This document shows positions 27,520 to 28,067 of a stretch of 28,067 nt of DNA, one piece after another; within the stretch, counting starts at the first letter, position 1; every line of letters begins with the position of its first letter. The notes under the pieces were generated by a model. That model was not told the origin of the DNA, did no database searches, and saw nothing but the letters and a program-made list of their open reading frames with translations. Origin of the DNA: Mnemiopsis leidyi (Eukaryota; Ctenophora; Tentaculata; Lobata; Bolinopsidae); NCBI GenBank assembly GCA_000226015.1, contig JH154415.1:80603-108669 (forward strand). The letters are read 5' to 3'. Made by a program: the position numbers and the translations under genes.

Positions 27520-27554
27520 CTTGCTATTTGGGCCCGAAGGGCCCAAATGGCAAG
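27520..27554. repeat. 35-bp hairpin with GAA loop
   Basis: CTTGCTATTTGGGCCC and GGGCCCAAATGGCAAG are inverted repeats with one mismatch around a GAA loop. Not followed by a T-run characteristic of any known terminator; role unknown. Confidence 0.8.
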
Positions 27555-27562
27555 ATTGTTTT

Positions 27563-27638
27563 TACCTGGGGACCTCAGGCTAAATGTTGCTTTGCAACAA
27601 CGGAGGGAAACGTAGAAAGAGCCGCGCATCGCCCGGTA
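27563..27638. mobile_element. Tiny TACCTGGGG...CCCGGTA element, copy 2 (76 bp)
   Basis: Begins TACCTGGGGACC and ends GCATCGCCCGGTA. A perfect 10-bp duplication AGATTGTTTT flanks it (27553-27562 and 27639-27648). The interior holds a GTTGC-TTT-GCAAC hairpin. Superfamily unknown. Confidence 0.7.
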
Positions 27639-27654
27639 AGATTGTTTTGATACG

Positions 27655-27674
27655 TTTTGTGCACGTGCACAAAA
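27655..27674. repeat. Perfect 20-bp palindrome with central CACGTG
   Basis: TTTTGTGCACGTGCACAAAA is its own reverse complement. The centre is an E-box. It could be a transposon scar or a binding site. Confidence 0.6.
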
Positions 27675-28067
27675 AATTACAAAACAAGGGTTGGCGATCG
27701 ACAGCGTAAGTTTGGAATATTAGCTCGAAAAGTGTCCGTGCGTACGTACGTACGTCCGCGCTCCTTTATCAAACTTATCATGTATACAAATACGATTATA
27801 GGTTTTAACTGCCCAAGGCCGCAGAATGTACTTCAGATATACATAATCATTATGAAATTTATGTATATTTGCCTCACATCAAGAAAAATGATCAAAATTC
27901 TAAGAACTTTAGTTTTATTGAGTAATTTGTCGAAATTTGACAGATTGAAAAATTAATGTTACACGATTTCAATCTCAGCTCCGTACACGGTACAAATCTA
28001 TTTAACGACAAACTTACATAACGCTATTAGTATAAAGTATAAACACAACGCAGTATGACTTTGATAA
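27675..28067. other. Terminal stretch without supported gene
   Basis: Contains a short (CGTA)n run at about 27738-27757. A 99-codon open frame at 27657-27956 is basic and has no recognised pattern. Otherwise AT-rich. Confidence 0.4.

Noticed and set aside
27657..27956. 99-codon basic frame at the window end
   Set aside because: It starts in the 20-bp palindrome, runs through a CGTA simple repeat and shows no protein pattern.

Overview
The window is eukaryotic and almost certainly from an invertebrate animal. It is AT-rich, has no bacterial-style operons, and shows one long plus-strand gene cut into many exons with GT..AG introns, plus abundant short inverted-repeat transposons and tandem repeats. 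The protein resembles animal BCOR proteins, but nothing here fixes the species. A cnidarian or another marine invertebrate is a guess.

Layout. Positions 1-3400 are intergenic, with one small MITE (362-459), GGCCTTAA-rich low-complexity DNA and no convincing gene. Positions 3402-3720 form a CpG-rich promoter with seven ATTGG (inverted CCAAT) boxes; the first five are spaced 31, 32, 32 and 32 bp. A perfect CRE, two CACGTG boxes and a CArG box lie in or beside it. From 5223 to 24815 I reconstruct 26 coding exons by matching splice sites and reading phase. They total 6810 nt and give about 2269 residues. The order is: an acidic N-terminus with coding minisatellites; long Q/P/S/T-rich disordered stretches with SUMO-related motifs; short helical segments; an AT-hook-like patch; three ankyrin-type repeats; and a C-terminal PUFD domain. 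The ankyrin plus PUFD pair is the signature of BCOR/BCORL1, the subunit that binds PCGF1 in the non-canonical Polycomb complex PRC1.1. The gene is therefore best read as a BCOR-family corepressor.

The largest intron (14050-18247) holds a minisatellite, a hAT-like 470-bp element with clean 8-bp target duplications, and an unexplained basic, repeat-containing ORF (16904-17984). That ORF is interrupted by one frameshift at an A6 run and ends at a splice donor in phase with the next BCOR exon. It may be a cassette exon, an alternative first exon or a decaying nested gene.

The 3' flank (24816-28067) is repeat-dominated. It holds a 98-bp satellite array directly after the stop, a cluster of 78-83-bp MITEs with 8-9-bp target duplications (one nested in another), a second tiny element family with 10-bp duplications, and GC-rich hairpins with TTC/GAA loops. 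No RNA gene, CRISPR array or second protein gene could be supported there.

Limits: splice sites were chosen by eye, with no transcript or database evidence. Family calls rest on remembered domain patterns.
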